Source: Gardnerella vaginalis (lineage in GTDB: Bacteria > Actinomycetota > Actinomycetes > Actinomycetales > Bifidobacteriaceae). Taken from it: 64,000 nucleotides of DNA. The translations under genes and the position numbers were made by a program. Of the stretch, positions 56,036 through 63,475 are shown piece by piece (the first letter of the stretch is position 1; the number at the start of each line of letters is the position of its first letter). The notes beneath the pieces were generated by a model, which saw only the letters and a program-made list of their open reading frames with translations, was not told the DNA's origin and searched no databases. The stretch spans positions 1-64,000 of the forward strand of contig CAMPUL010000001.1 in assembly GCA_946997215.1 (NCBI GenBank). Reading direction: 5' to 3'.

Positions 56036-56059
56036 TTAAGCAATGTGGTTAAAGGCTAT
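56036..56059. repeat. 24-nt dispersed repeat, copy 2
   Basis: Same sequence as 46302-46325 with one difference (G for C at position 5). It lies between the M23-like gene and tRNA-Asn. Confidence 0.6.
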
Positions 56060-56115
56060 AAAACCTTGATATTTCAACGTTTAACAATTTTCGACACGCC
56101 CAAACGAGCATATAT

Positions 56116-56143
56116 TTGCATATTGCCAAATTCCGTGTAATAT
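56116..56143 (+). promoter_or_regulatory. Probable tRNA-Asn promoter
   Basis: TTGCAT (56116-56121), 16-bp spacer, TAATAT (56138-56143), about 40 bp before the mature tRNA. An overlapping TATAAA at 56141 is an alternative -10. Confidence 0.5.
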
Positions 56144-56184
56144 AAATGTCTTGTGCACGGCACAAAGCCAAGCATGGAAGATAT

Positions 56185-56257
56185 TCCTGCGTAGCTCAGT
56201 TGGCAGAGCGTTCGACTGTTAATCGAATGGTCGCTGGTTCAAGCCCAGCCGCAGGAG
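56185..56257 (+). tRNA. tRNA-Asn (anticodon GTT)
   Basis: 73 nt. Acceptor TCCTGCG pairs with CGCAGGA, with G discriminator at 56257. D-arm contains AGCTCAGTTGG, anticodon stem TTCGA/TCGAA holds loop CTGTTAA with GTT at 56218-56220, and T-loop GGTTCAAGC. CCA is not encoded. Confidence 0.97.
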
Positions 56258-56265
56258 CAAAATAA

Positions 56266-56296
56266 ACCACCAGTTCGTCTGGTGGTTTTTTGTTTT
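56266..56296 (+). terminator. Rho-independent terminator after tRNA-Asn
   Basis: 8-bp stem ACCACCAG/CTGGTGGT with a 5-nt TTCGT loop, followed by TTTTTGTTTT. Nine bases after the tRNA. Confidence 0.9.
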
Positions 56297-56440
56297 ATAA
56301 AAATTTTAGCTACATCAAAGCTAAGTCAAACTCTCAAAAACCTATAAGTTGCAAGGCATTACGTACTTGCTTTGGCGTAAACTGTAAAGGTCGTTTGCAT
56401 AAAGCAAATCTTGGCAAATATTGATAAACAGAGGATAAAT

Positions 56441-57472
56441 ATGTTAGAAAACATCTCCAAAGTCATGAATAATGGCAATAAAAAGAAGATGATAGTTCTT
56501 ATAACTGGCGTTGTAGTACTTGCGCTAGTTTTTTGCATAGGCGCAATATGCTGGAACGTTCAGCATTCTGCTCGCGTCAAAGAAGCTCGTAAAGCTTGCG
56601 AAGTTCAAGTTGCGCAAGTAACTAAAGCAAATAAATCTTGGAACAAACTTATTAAAAATTCTCTACTTGTATCTTTTGCTAAAGAAGATTCCGAAAACGG
56701 CAAACTACTAAATAAGCTTATGAAGTTGCGCATTCCAGAAACAGTTGTGTGCAACGCAAATTCACCAGAAGCTTTAGGAGCACAAAATGCTCAAGCTATT
56801 GCAGCAGCGCAATGGTATTCCGATAACGCTCAACGAATTCGCAGCATCACTTCTATTATGATTGATAAAGCTGCAGGCGATGAGTCTACTCAAGAAGACA
56901 AAAAGAAGGAAGAAGAAAGCCAAAAGCAATTGCAAGAGCTTACTGCTCCTGTTATTAGAAAAGCACCTAAAGTAAACCGTAGGCCAAGACTTAACATTCC
57001 TAACATTCCTCCAGATCCTGTAGAAAAAGCAACGAGAAGAGCTCAAGAAGAAGCTGCTGCAAAAGAAGCCAATAGAGAGGCAGAAAAGAAGAAGAAGGCA
57101 GCTGAAAAGAATGCTGCAGAAAAGAGAGCAGCTGAAAAGAGAGCAGAAGAATTAGAGCAAATGAGAAAAGAGATTAGAGAACAGCTAAGAAAGGCAGAAG
57201 AAGAAAGAGAAAAGAAAGCTGCAGAAAAGAAGGCAGAAGAGGAGAAAAAGAAGAAGCTGGAAACTCCTCCGCCTACGCGTCCAACAACTCCTACGCCACC
57301 AGCTAGCGGCACCGGAAGTACTGGCACCGGCAATACACCTCCACCAGCTAGCGGCAGCGGAAGTACAAGCGGCGGTACTGGCAGCGGAAGTACTGGCACC
57401 GGCAATACACCTCCACCAGCTAGCGGCAGCGGAAGTACTGGCAGCGGAAGTACAAGCGGCGGATCTAATTAA
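56441..57472 (+). CDS. Membrane-anchored coiled-coil protein with Gly/Ser/Pro-rich repeats
   Basis: 343 residues from ATG 56441, set by AGAGGAT upstream. A membrane helix lies at about 17-40 (MIVLITGVVVLALVFCIGAI). The middle is helical and ends in a strongly charged Ala/Glu/Lys/Arg coiled coil (about 205-285). The C-terminus is Pro/Gly/Ser/Thr-rich, with a 24-residue repeat unit (72-bp DNA period, starting 57319 and 57391). The frame ends without an LPxTG anchor. No catalytic motif. Domain order suggests a rod protruding through the cell wall with a flexible tip. Repeat number is likely to vary among strains. Confidence 0.78.
   Translation: MLENISKVMNNGNKKKMIVLITGVVVLALVFCIGAICWNVQHSARVKEARKACEVQVAQVTKANKSWNKLIKNSLLVSFAKEDSENGKLLNKLMKLRIPETVVCNANSPEALGAQNAQAIAAAQWYSDNAQRIRSITSIMIDKAAGDESTQEDKKKEEESQKQLQELTAPVIRKAPKVNRRPRLNIPNIPPDPVEKATRRAQEEAAAKEANREAEKKKKAAEKNAAEKRAAEKRAEELEQMRKEIREQLRKAEEEREKKAAEKKAEEEKKKKLETPPPTRPTTPTPPASGTGSTGTGNTPPPASGSGSTSGGTGSGSTGTGNTPPPASGSGSTGSGSTSGGSN
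57319..57440 (+). repeat. 72-bp coding tandem repeat
   Basis: A block beginning TACTGGCACCGGCAATACAC at 57319 recurs at 57391. Together with shorter Gly-Ser units it forms the tail of the coiled-coil protein. Both copies are almost identical over 48 bases. Confidence 0.85.
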
Positions 57473-57491
57473 ATAACCTCTGTTAACGCAT

Positions 57492-57528
57492 AAAAAATGC
57501 GCTCAGCAAATCACTGAGCGCATTTTTT
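57492..57528. terminator. Bidirectional rho-independent terminator
   Basis: AAAAAATGCGCTCAG and CTGAGCGCATTTTTT form a 14-bp stem with a 7-nt loop. It sits between two convergent genes and has a T-run on both strands. Confidence 0.92.
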
Positions 57529-57537
57529 ATATTCTAA

Positions 57538-58986
57538 TCACTTTGTTAAATCAACTTGATCTAACGGAATAACCTTAGTATGGTACTTAATCTTGTATCC
57601 AACATAAAGCACAATGAACAGCGGAACAGACATATAAGTTATGCCAATCGCTTGCCAATTAAGCGTGTGGAACGATTCAAGATCTTGGCCAACAATAACC
57701 AAAATGCACAATACAAGAGCCACAATAGGGCCGAATGGATACCACTTAGCTTTATAAACAAGGTCGTCCAAAGACTTTCCTTGAGCAATATACGCCTTGC
57801 GGAACCTGTAGTGTGCAGCTGCGATTCCTGCCCACGCAATAAATCCAGTCAAACCACTTGCAGCAACTAAGAACATGTAAATTTGCGTTCCAAAAATACT
57901 CATCAAGAATGTTAAAAGAGCTACAACAAACGTTGCAACCAAAGATTGAATTGGAACGCCTCTTCTATCTACGTTTCCAAACATCTTTGGAGCGTGATTA
58001 TCTTTTGCAAGAGCGTAAAGCATTCTAGTAGAAGCGTACATTCCAGAGTTTGCTGCCGAGATAACAGATGTAAGCACAACAGCGTTCATAATTGTTGCTG
58101 CAATCGCCAATCCAGCGCGCTGGAACACAAGAGTGAATGGGCTTATAGAAATATCGCTAGCTTCCGATCCAAGCAAACTTGGGCTTGTGTATGGAATAAT
58201 GCATGCGATTACAAAGATTGCAAGAATGTAGAACAAAACAATACGCCAGAACACTTGCTTTACGGCCTTTGGAATGCTCTTATCTGGTGTTGCAGATTCG
58301 CCTGCTGTAATGCCAATAAGCTCTGTTCCCTGGAAAGAGAAGCCTGCAATAGCAAACGCGCCTAAAACAGCTGGGATTCCGCCAGCAAATGGAGCATTCT
58401 TATGCGTAAAGTTGCTTAGCAATGGCGCTTTTCCGCCTAAAATGCCAACAATCGTAAGCAAACCAATGGCAAGGAATATAATAACGGTTACAACTTTAAT
58501 AATCGAAAGCCAATACTCGGTTTCTCCAAAGCACTTAACAGTAAGAATATTAATCAAAAGAATAACAACAAGAACTGTTAGAGAAAATACCCAAATTGGC
58601 ACCTTTGGAAGCCAATATTGCAAAACGATTGCTGCAGTGCTTATATCTACAGCAACCGTGATTGCCCAGTTAAACCAATAATTCCAACCCATTGCAAATC
58701 CTAAAGCTGGATCAATAAACTTTCCAGAATAAGATGCAAAAGATCCGCTAATTGGCATATACGTTGCCATCTCGCCAAGAGATGTCATAAGAAAATAAAC
58801 CATAATGCCGATTGCAGCATACGCTAAAAGCGCACCGCCTGGGCCTGCCATGTGGATTGTTGCGCCACTAGCTACAAATAAGCCTGTTCCAATGCTTCCA
58901 CCCAAAGCAATCATGGAAATATGGCGTGTTTTTAAACCGCGATGAACGGTTTGAGATTCAGTATTTGATGAACTGTTGTTACTCAT
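57538..58986 (-). CDS. lysP: Lysine-type amino acid permease
   Basis: 482 residues from ATG 58986, with AGGAGG upstream; a longer frame to 59061 runs into the riboswitch and is not used. Twelve membrane helices, APC superfamily; the first helix has IALGGSIGTGLFVASG, typical of the AAT family, followed by GEMATYMPISGSF and GWNYWFNWA. Sequence and length are close to LysP. The lysine riboswitch directly upstream supports lysine as substrate. Imports lysine with protons. Confidence 0.88.
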   Translation of the reverse strand: MSNNSSSNTESQTVHRGLKTRHISMIALGGSIGTGLFVASGATIHMAGPGGALLAYAAIGIMVYFLMTSLGEMATYMPISGSFASYSGKFIDPALGFAMGWNYWFNWAITVAVDISTAAIVLQYWLPKVPIWVFSLTVLVVILLINILTVKCFGETEYWLSIIKVVTVIIFLAIGLLTIVGILGGKAPLLSNFTHKNAPFAGGIPAVLGAFAIAGFSFQGTELIGITAGESATPDKSIPKAVKQVFWRIVLFYILAIFVIACIIPYTSPSLLGSEASDISISPFTLVFQRAGLAIAATIMNAVVLTSVISAANSGMYASTRMLYALAKDNHAPKMFGNVDRRGVPIQSLVATFVVALLTFLMSIFGTQIYMFLVAASGLTGFIAWAGIAAAHYRFRKAYIAQGKSLDDLVYKAKWYPFGPIVALVLCILVIVGQDLESFHTLNWQAIGITYMSVPLFIVLYVGYKIKYHTKVIPLDQVDLTK

Positions 58987-59035
58987 TGTTTCCTCCTTTT
59001 GACAATATTCAAACAGAGGCAAACAAGCAACAGTA

Positions 59036-59230
59036 TGCATGTCGATAGCACTCCGCAGCAAATTGCCAAAATTGCTGCGACAGTCCTTGGCCTATTAAGC
59101 CAAGTCCCAGCTTGTAAGCTAGAAAGAATAACCTACAAACTTCGGCGCTCTCCCCTTTTGCAAATCACTTAACGCCTCTTTCTGGCTAATGATTGCTACT
59201 CTTGTTGAGCGCGACCTCTGGTCGATGTGT
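59036..59230 (-). promoter_or_regulatory. Lysine riboswitch (L-box)
   Basis: On the minus strand the leader contains in order AGAGGTCGCGC, AAGAGTAGCAAT, GGGGAGAGCGCCGAAG, GCTGGGAC, GGACTGTCGCAGC and GGAGTGCTATCGAC. These are the conserved core blocks of the L-box, with P1 formed by the TCGA ends (59225 side and 59044 side). The platform looks translational: GTTTGCCTC about 30 nt before the start can pair with GGAGGAAAC containing the lysP ribosome site. Lysine binding would then close the RBS. Confidence 0.88.
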
Positions 59231-59300
59231 TTTATTATTAAGATAGGCAAAGACAAAGTCTAGACACTAATCGATATTTATTCAGATTAGACTAGATTTT

Positions 59301-60056
59301 CTAGTTATTTTGATTATTTTTTTCTGTATTTTTTATAGGTTTATCGGAAATTTTACGATTATATGCATTATGTCTGCGATATTTACTTATTTTTATTGGC
59401 GATTTTCGATTCATTGCACCAAAAAGTGTTAAATCAAACTTTACAGACATTAATCGCATAGCAACTACTAGCACAACAATAAGCGTGTCTAAAATCATCT
59501 CTGTAATAACATCAAAGCACCCTGCACGTTGCGCTTTTACAACAAATACCGTTAAAACACACCCAACTGCAGCAGGAAACGCATACCAATGCTTATCTCG
59601 AACAATTACAGGAACTTGATTCAAAACCATATCTCGAATTAAACCACCACCAAGAGCGGTAGCCATGCCTAAAAACACGGAAGCCATTCCAGACATGTGA
59701 AAATCCAAGCCTTTAGCAGTGCCATTTACAGCAAAAAGCCCCAATGCTAAAGCATCTAAAGTTAGCATAAGCCACTTCCACTCATCAATTTCTAGATGAG
59801 CAAAAGCAACAATAACACCCGATGCAAGGCCAGTAAAAACAAATCCCCTATCCGCAATTCCTACAGGAGGCAAAGCTCCAAGCAAAACGTCTCTAACAAT
59901 TCCGCCACCCAATGCTGTAAGCCAAGACGTTGCGATTATTGCAAAAATATCGTAGTTCTTGCGAATAGCCCACATTCCACCAACCATACCGCAACAACCC
60001 ATAGCTATGTATTCAACAACAAGGAAGAAAACGTTGTCGCCTAATGCCCCTTCCAC
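59301..60056 (-). CDS. TRIC-family (UPF0126) cation channel protein
   Basis: 251 residues, seven predicted helices. Two internal repeats each carry the family motif: TALGGGIVRDVLLG (about 47) and TALGGGLIRDMVLN (about 130). Members form trimeric monovalent-cation channels, and homologues have been tied to glycine or potassium transport, but the role here is uncertain. GTG start at 60056. Polar tail rich in Lys/Asn. Between lysP's riboswitch and ilvE. Confidence 0.88.
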   Translation of the reverse strand: MEGALGDNVFFLVVEYIAMGCCGMVGGMWAIRKNYDIFAIIATSWLTALGGGIVRDVLLGALPPVGIADRGFVFTGLASGVIVAFAHLEIDEWKWLMLTLDALALGLFAVNGTAKGLDFHMSGMASVFLGMATALGGGLIRDMVLNQVPVIVRDKHWYAFPAAVGCVLTVFVVKAQRAGCFDVITEMILDTLIVVLVVAMRLMSVKFDLTLFGAMNRKSPIKISKYRRHNAYNRKISDKPIKNTEKNNQNN

Positions 60057-60133
60057 AATACTCCCTTTCTATGCGCTAAACACTAAAAACAAAATCTAAC
60101 TAACAATCAACCTATAGATAATCAAGCATACAA

Positions 60134-60189
60134 TTAGCGCGCCACTTGTTATAAACATAAAATGTTATAAACATAAGATGACGCGCTAA
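60134..60189 (-). other. Structured sequence downstream of ilvE
   Basis: Perfect 8-bp arms TTAGCGCG and CGCGCTAA enclose a duplicated GTTATAAACATAA unit. It could terminate ilvE transcription, but the T-run is weak. Confidence 0.4.
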
Positions 60190-60244
60190 ATAGCAAATAT
60201 AATAACGTTTTTACGACTAATTTTTGAACGATTTCAATTCTTAA

Positions 60245-61414
60245 CTAGTCGCACACCTTCCACATCCAGTTGTGAGTGTCTTCAACATCTCCAAGCTGAA
60301 TGCCAAGAAGCTCATCGCGAAGCTCTTGCGTAAGAGCACCAACACCGCCGTCTGCAACCTTAAGATCGAATTCATCCGACTTAAATCTGCCGATTGGTGT
60401 AATGATTGCAGCAGTTCCGCAAGCAAGAACTTCCGTAACTTCGCCAGAACGAATGTCGTCAAGCAAGCCTTTCAGAGGAATCATGGTTTCAACAACATCA
60501 TGACCCTTCTCTTTTGCAAGTTGAATAATAGAACGGCGAGTAACGCCTGGAAGAATGCTACCAGTCAAAGATGGAGTTTCCAAATGACCATCCTTATGGA
60601 GCGCAAACATGTTCATGCCACCAAGCTCTTCCAAATAAGTCTTAGTTGCAGCGTCCACAAAGCAAACCTGCTCACATCCGTGCTCAATGCCCTTATATTC
60701 GCCAAGCAAAGAAGCAGCATAATTTCCGCCACACTTAGCAAAACCAGTTCCACCAGGACCAGTGCGGAACCATTGATCTTCTACCCAAATGCTAACAGGC
60801 TTTAAGCCGCCCTTAAAGTATGGACCAGAAGGAGAAGCAATTACGCAATACTCAACCTCGTGAGCTTCGCGAACACCAAGGAAAGGCTCAGAAGCAAACA
60901 TAAATGGTCGCATATAAAGCGTGTATTCGCGCCTGCTTGGAACCCACTCTTTATCTCGCTTAACTAAAGCAGCAACAGAACCAATAAAATCGTCAATGGA
61001 AAGATCTGGCAAATACAAACGCTTAGCAGAATTTTGGAATCGCGCAGCATTAATATCTGGTCGGAAAAGCCAAATAGAACCATCTGCACGCTTATAAGCC
61101 TTTAAGCCTTCAAAGCATTCTTGAGCATAGTGAAGCACAGATGCGCCTGGATCCATTTTTAATGGACCGTAAGGCTCAACACGCCTATCGGACCAGCCTT
61201 CTCCCTTGGTCCAAGACATATGAACCATATTGTCGGAGAAAATCTGACCAAATGCTGGCTTATCAATAAGTTCGTTGCGCTTAGCACTAGAAACTGGATT
61301 GTCGTTAGGCAAAACGGTAAAGTTGCCAGCTAATTTGTTTAACAGAGCAGGATCGCTATGATTATAAGAATCGTAGGCATCCTTAAACTCTGGAGCGACT
61401 TCTAAATCGGCCAT
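60245..61414 (-). CDS. ilvE: Branched-chain amino acid aminotransferase
   Basis: 389 residues from ATG 61414 (MADLEVAPEFKDAYDSY), with GGAAAAGAG nearby; a longer frame is not supported. Fold IV PLP enzyme: the catalytic lysine is in FAKCGGNYAASLLG (about 213), followed by CFVDAATKTYLEELGGMNMF, and GSILPGVTRRSIIQLA. Transaminates Leu, Ile and Val. Transcribed alone between TRIC gene and tRNA-Leu. Standard actinobacterial (class II BCAT) length. Confidence 0.95.
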   Translation of the reverse strand: MADLEVAPEFKDAYDSYNHSDPALLNKLAGNFTVLPNDNPVSSAKRNELIDKPAFGQIFSDNMVHMSWTKGEGWSDRRVEPYGPLKMDPGASVLHYAQECFEGLKAYKRADGSIWLFRPDINAARFQNSAKRLYLPDLSIDDFIGSVAALVKRDKEWVPSRREYTLYMRPFMFASEPFLGVREAHEVEYCVIASPSGPYFKGGLKPVSIWVEDQWFRTGPGGTGFAKCGGNYAASLLGEYKGIEHGCEQVCFVDAATKTYLEELGGMNMFALHKDGHLETPSLTGSILPGVTRRSIIQLAKEKGHDVVETMIPLKGLLDDIRSGEVTEVLACGTAAIITPIGRFKSDEFDLKVADGGVGALTQELRDELLGIQLGDVEDTHNWMWKVCD

Positions 61415-61644
61415 TATGTCTCTTTTCCTATTTGCAATTACTGTATTTGTGATTGCTTTATAATTAATGCATTGCAATTGCTTTTAATGCAATTAATGGT
61501 ATAGATTAGTACGATTCTCAATTAACGCAAGCCCGAATACAAATATTTTTTATAGAAAAGCAAGCATTTAGCCTAAAGATTTACGATTTGCAACAAAGAA
61601 TTAACATAATACGCGAAAAAATTAAATTCGCAGCGTAAGATTTG

Positions 61645-61728
61645 TGCCTCTGGTGGGACTCGAACCCACAAGCCCGTAAGGGCGTCAGATTTTAAGTCTG
61701 ATGCGTATGCCAATTCCGCCACGGAGGC
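61645..61728 (-). tRNA. tRNA-Leu (anticodon TAA)
   Basis: 84 nt with a long variable arm. Anticodon loop CTTAAAA (TAA) in stem TCAGA/TCTGA; T-arm GTGGGTTCGAGTCCCAC. Acceptor GCCTCCG faces CAGAGGC, giving one C-A mismatch near the base of the stem. No encoded CCA. Confidence 0.95.
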
Positions 61729-61769
61729 AACAGTCATTAATTATGCCATATAAAACAATTAAAAACAAC

Positions 61770-63401
61770 TCAGCGTGTGGCGAGTGTTCTACGGCCCAAA
61801 TCTAGAGTGATTCCGTCCAACAAACCGTGTTCACTTGCAACAAAAGTTTCCAAAACGCCGCCATGATCTTGATAAGCCTCTTTAGCAAGACGCTCAAGAA
61901 CGCGACTTAGCACAACTGCACCTCCGCCAACAACATCAACTCTTCCAGGATGAATCGTGGCATATGTGCGACGCCTATCCCTAGACATATGCAAGAACCT
62001 ATCGTTAACAGTATATGCCTGATCTAACGCGATTTTTACTCCATCAACAGCCTTATGATCATAATGCTTTAAGCCAATCGCAAGAGCCGCCATAGTTGTA
62101 ACAGTACCCGAAACACCAATAATCGTGCGAGCTTTACCAGCCTTAACGTGCTTTAACGCTTCGTCTATATTCTTGTCAATATCTTTTATTGCGCAAGATA
62201 TCTCTTCTTCAGTAGGCGGGTCCGTATGCAAATGACGCTCAGTCATGCGCACAGAACCAATGTTCATAGAATACGCAGAATCAACCTTATCTTCAGCAAT
62301 ATTTACGCCATCTCCACCTAAAACAAGCTCTGTGGAACCGCCACCTAAATCAATAACAAGATAAGGCGCTTGCAAGTCTTTTCTAGAAACAACGCTTGTT
62401 GCTCCCAAAAAACTCAAAGCAGCTTCTTCAGTTCCACTAATCACCTCTGGATGCACACCCAGCTCTTCAAACATCATTTGTTCAAACACATCTCTGTTTA
62501 GAGCATCCCTTGTTGCAGAAGTTGCAACAAAACGAATAGCATCCACCTTATGCTCGCCAAGAACCTTTGCAAACTCTTTAGCAGCTTCTTTTACACGCTC
62601 TAATGCATCGGGCGCAAACATATGCGTTTCGTCAATTCCCTGCCCCAATCGCACAACCCTAAGCATTCTAGGAACAACATCTTTCATGCCATTTTCATCA
62701 ACTCTAGCAATTTTTAGGCGAATCGAATTAGTCCCACAATCGATTGCAGCTACGCAAACAGACTTGTTAGGTACGCCTTCTCGATTAACTTTTTTGCAAC
62801 CAAGATTGAGCGATTCTTCATCTTCATTCTGTGCATAGTCATTATCTCCCCAAGGAGTAGTGCATTTGCAAACTTTTGGACTAAACTCACTTGCGATTTT
62901 CTCTAGAACAATATCTCCAATAGGATTTACGCCCTTGCCCATAACAAGACTTTGAGCTAGCAAAGCATGCAAGCATTTAACGCGAACTGGCATTCCGCCT
63001 GCGCTCATGTTTTTAATATGCTCTTCGCTATCGTTTAATCGATTAGCTAACTCTTTGCGAAACTCTAAATACGCTTTATGAGCATATTCGTATTTTTTAG
63101 CAACTTCTTCGTCAGAATTTAACAAATCGTTGCATTCCTTCATAAAGCCTTGTGCTTCTAGGTGTGAAGCAGCTTTAACAGCTTCCGGACTCGTTAAATA
63201 GCATGTTGTAGGAAAAGGCGTTCCGTCTTCTAAGCATGGACGCGTAATAACAGCAAGTGGCCTACCGCAAACACATCTAGCGCCGACTGCAACCATGCCC
63301 CTTGGAAATCTTCCTAATTGACGCTTTACAATGTTTTTGTCTGCTTTATTTGCAGGATTCTCTAGTAGCTTACTCACTAATAACTTTGCGTTTAGACCCA
63401 T
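61770..63401 (-). CDS. DUF501 - Ppx/GppA phosphatase fusion
   Basis: 543 residues from ATG 63401, chosen because GGAG lies six bases upstream (frame open to 63419). Residues about 20-165 are a DUF501 domain: QLGRFPRGMVAVGARCVCG, TTCYLTSPEAVK, and GMPVRVKCLHALLAQSLVMG. Residues about 225-540 are Ppx/GppA: VAAIDCGTNSIRLKI, DLGGGSTELVLGG and GVSGTVTTMAALA, with the ATP/polyP phosphate loop intact. It probably degrades polyphosphate and/or pppGpp. In many actinobacteria the two are separate neighbouring genes after the ftsB-like gene; here they are one protein. 74 bp after ftsB. Confidence 0.9.
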   Translation of the reverse strand: MGLNAKLLVSKLLENPANKADKNIVKRQLGRFPRGMVAVGARCVCGRPLAVITRPCLEDGTPFPTTCYLTSPEAVKAASHLEAQGFMKECNDLLNSDEEVAKKYEYAHKAYLEFRKELANRLNDSEEHIKNMSAGGMPVRVKCLHALLAQSLVMGKGVNPIGDIVLEKIASEFSPKVCKCTTPWGDNDYAQNEDEESLNLGCKKVNREGVPNKSVCVAAIDCGTNSIRLKIARVDENGMKDVVPRMLRVVRLGQGIDETHMFAPDALERVKEAAKEFAKVLGEHKVDAIRFVATSATRDALNRDVFEQMMFEELGVHPEVISGTEEAALSFLGATSVVSRKDLQAPYLVIDLGGGSTELVLGGDGVNIAEDKVDSAYSMNIGSVRMTERHLHTDPPTEEEISCAIKDIDKNIDEALKHVKAGKARTIIGVSGTVTTMAALAIGLKHYDHKAVDGVKIALDQAYTVNDRFLHMSRDRRRTYATIHPGRVDVVGGGAVVLSRVLERLAKEAYQDHGGVLETFVASEHGLLDGITLDLGRRTLATR

Positions 63402-63475
63402 GTTCCACTCCATATGCATTGAGCATCTTAAAATCGAATATAATTCTTATTTTTTAATTCTATCTAGTTTTAATT

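Noticed and set aside
57043..57405. Minus-strand Pro/Val/Ser-rich frame opposite the coiled-coil gene
   Set aside because: Its low-complexity translation is the reverse reading of the repeat-rich tail of the plus-strand gene.
58987..59061. 25-residue N-terminal extension of the lysine permease
   Set aside because: It would read through the riboswitch 3' end, and a strong AGGAGG supports the ATG at 58986.
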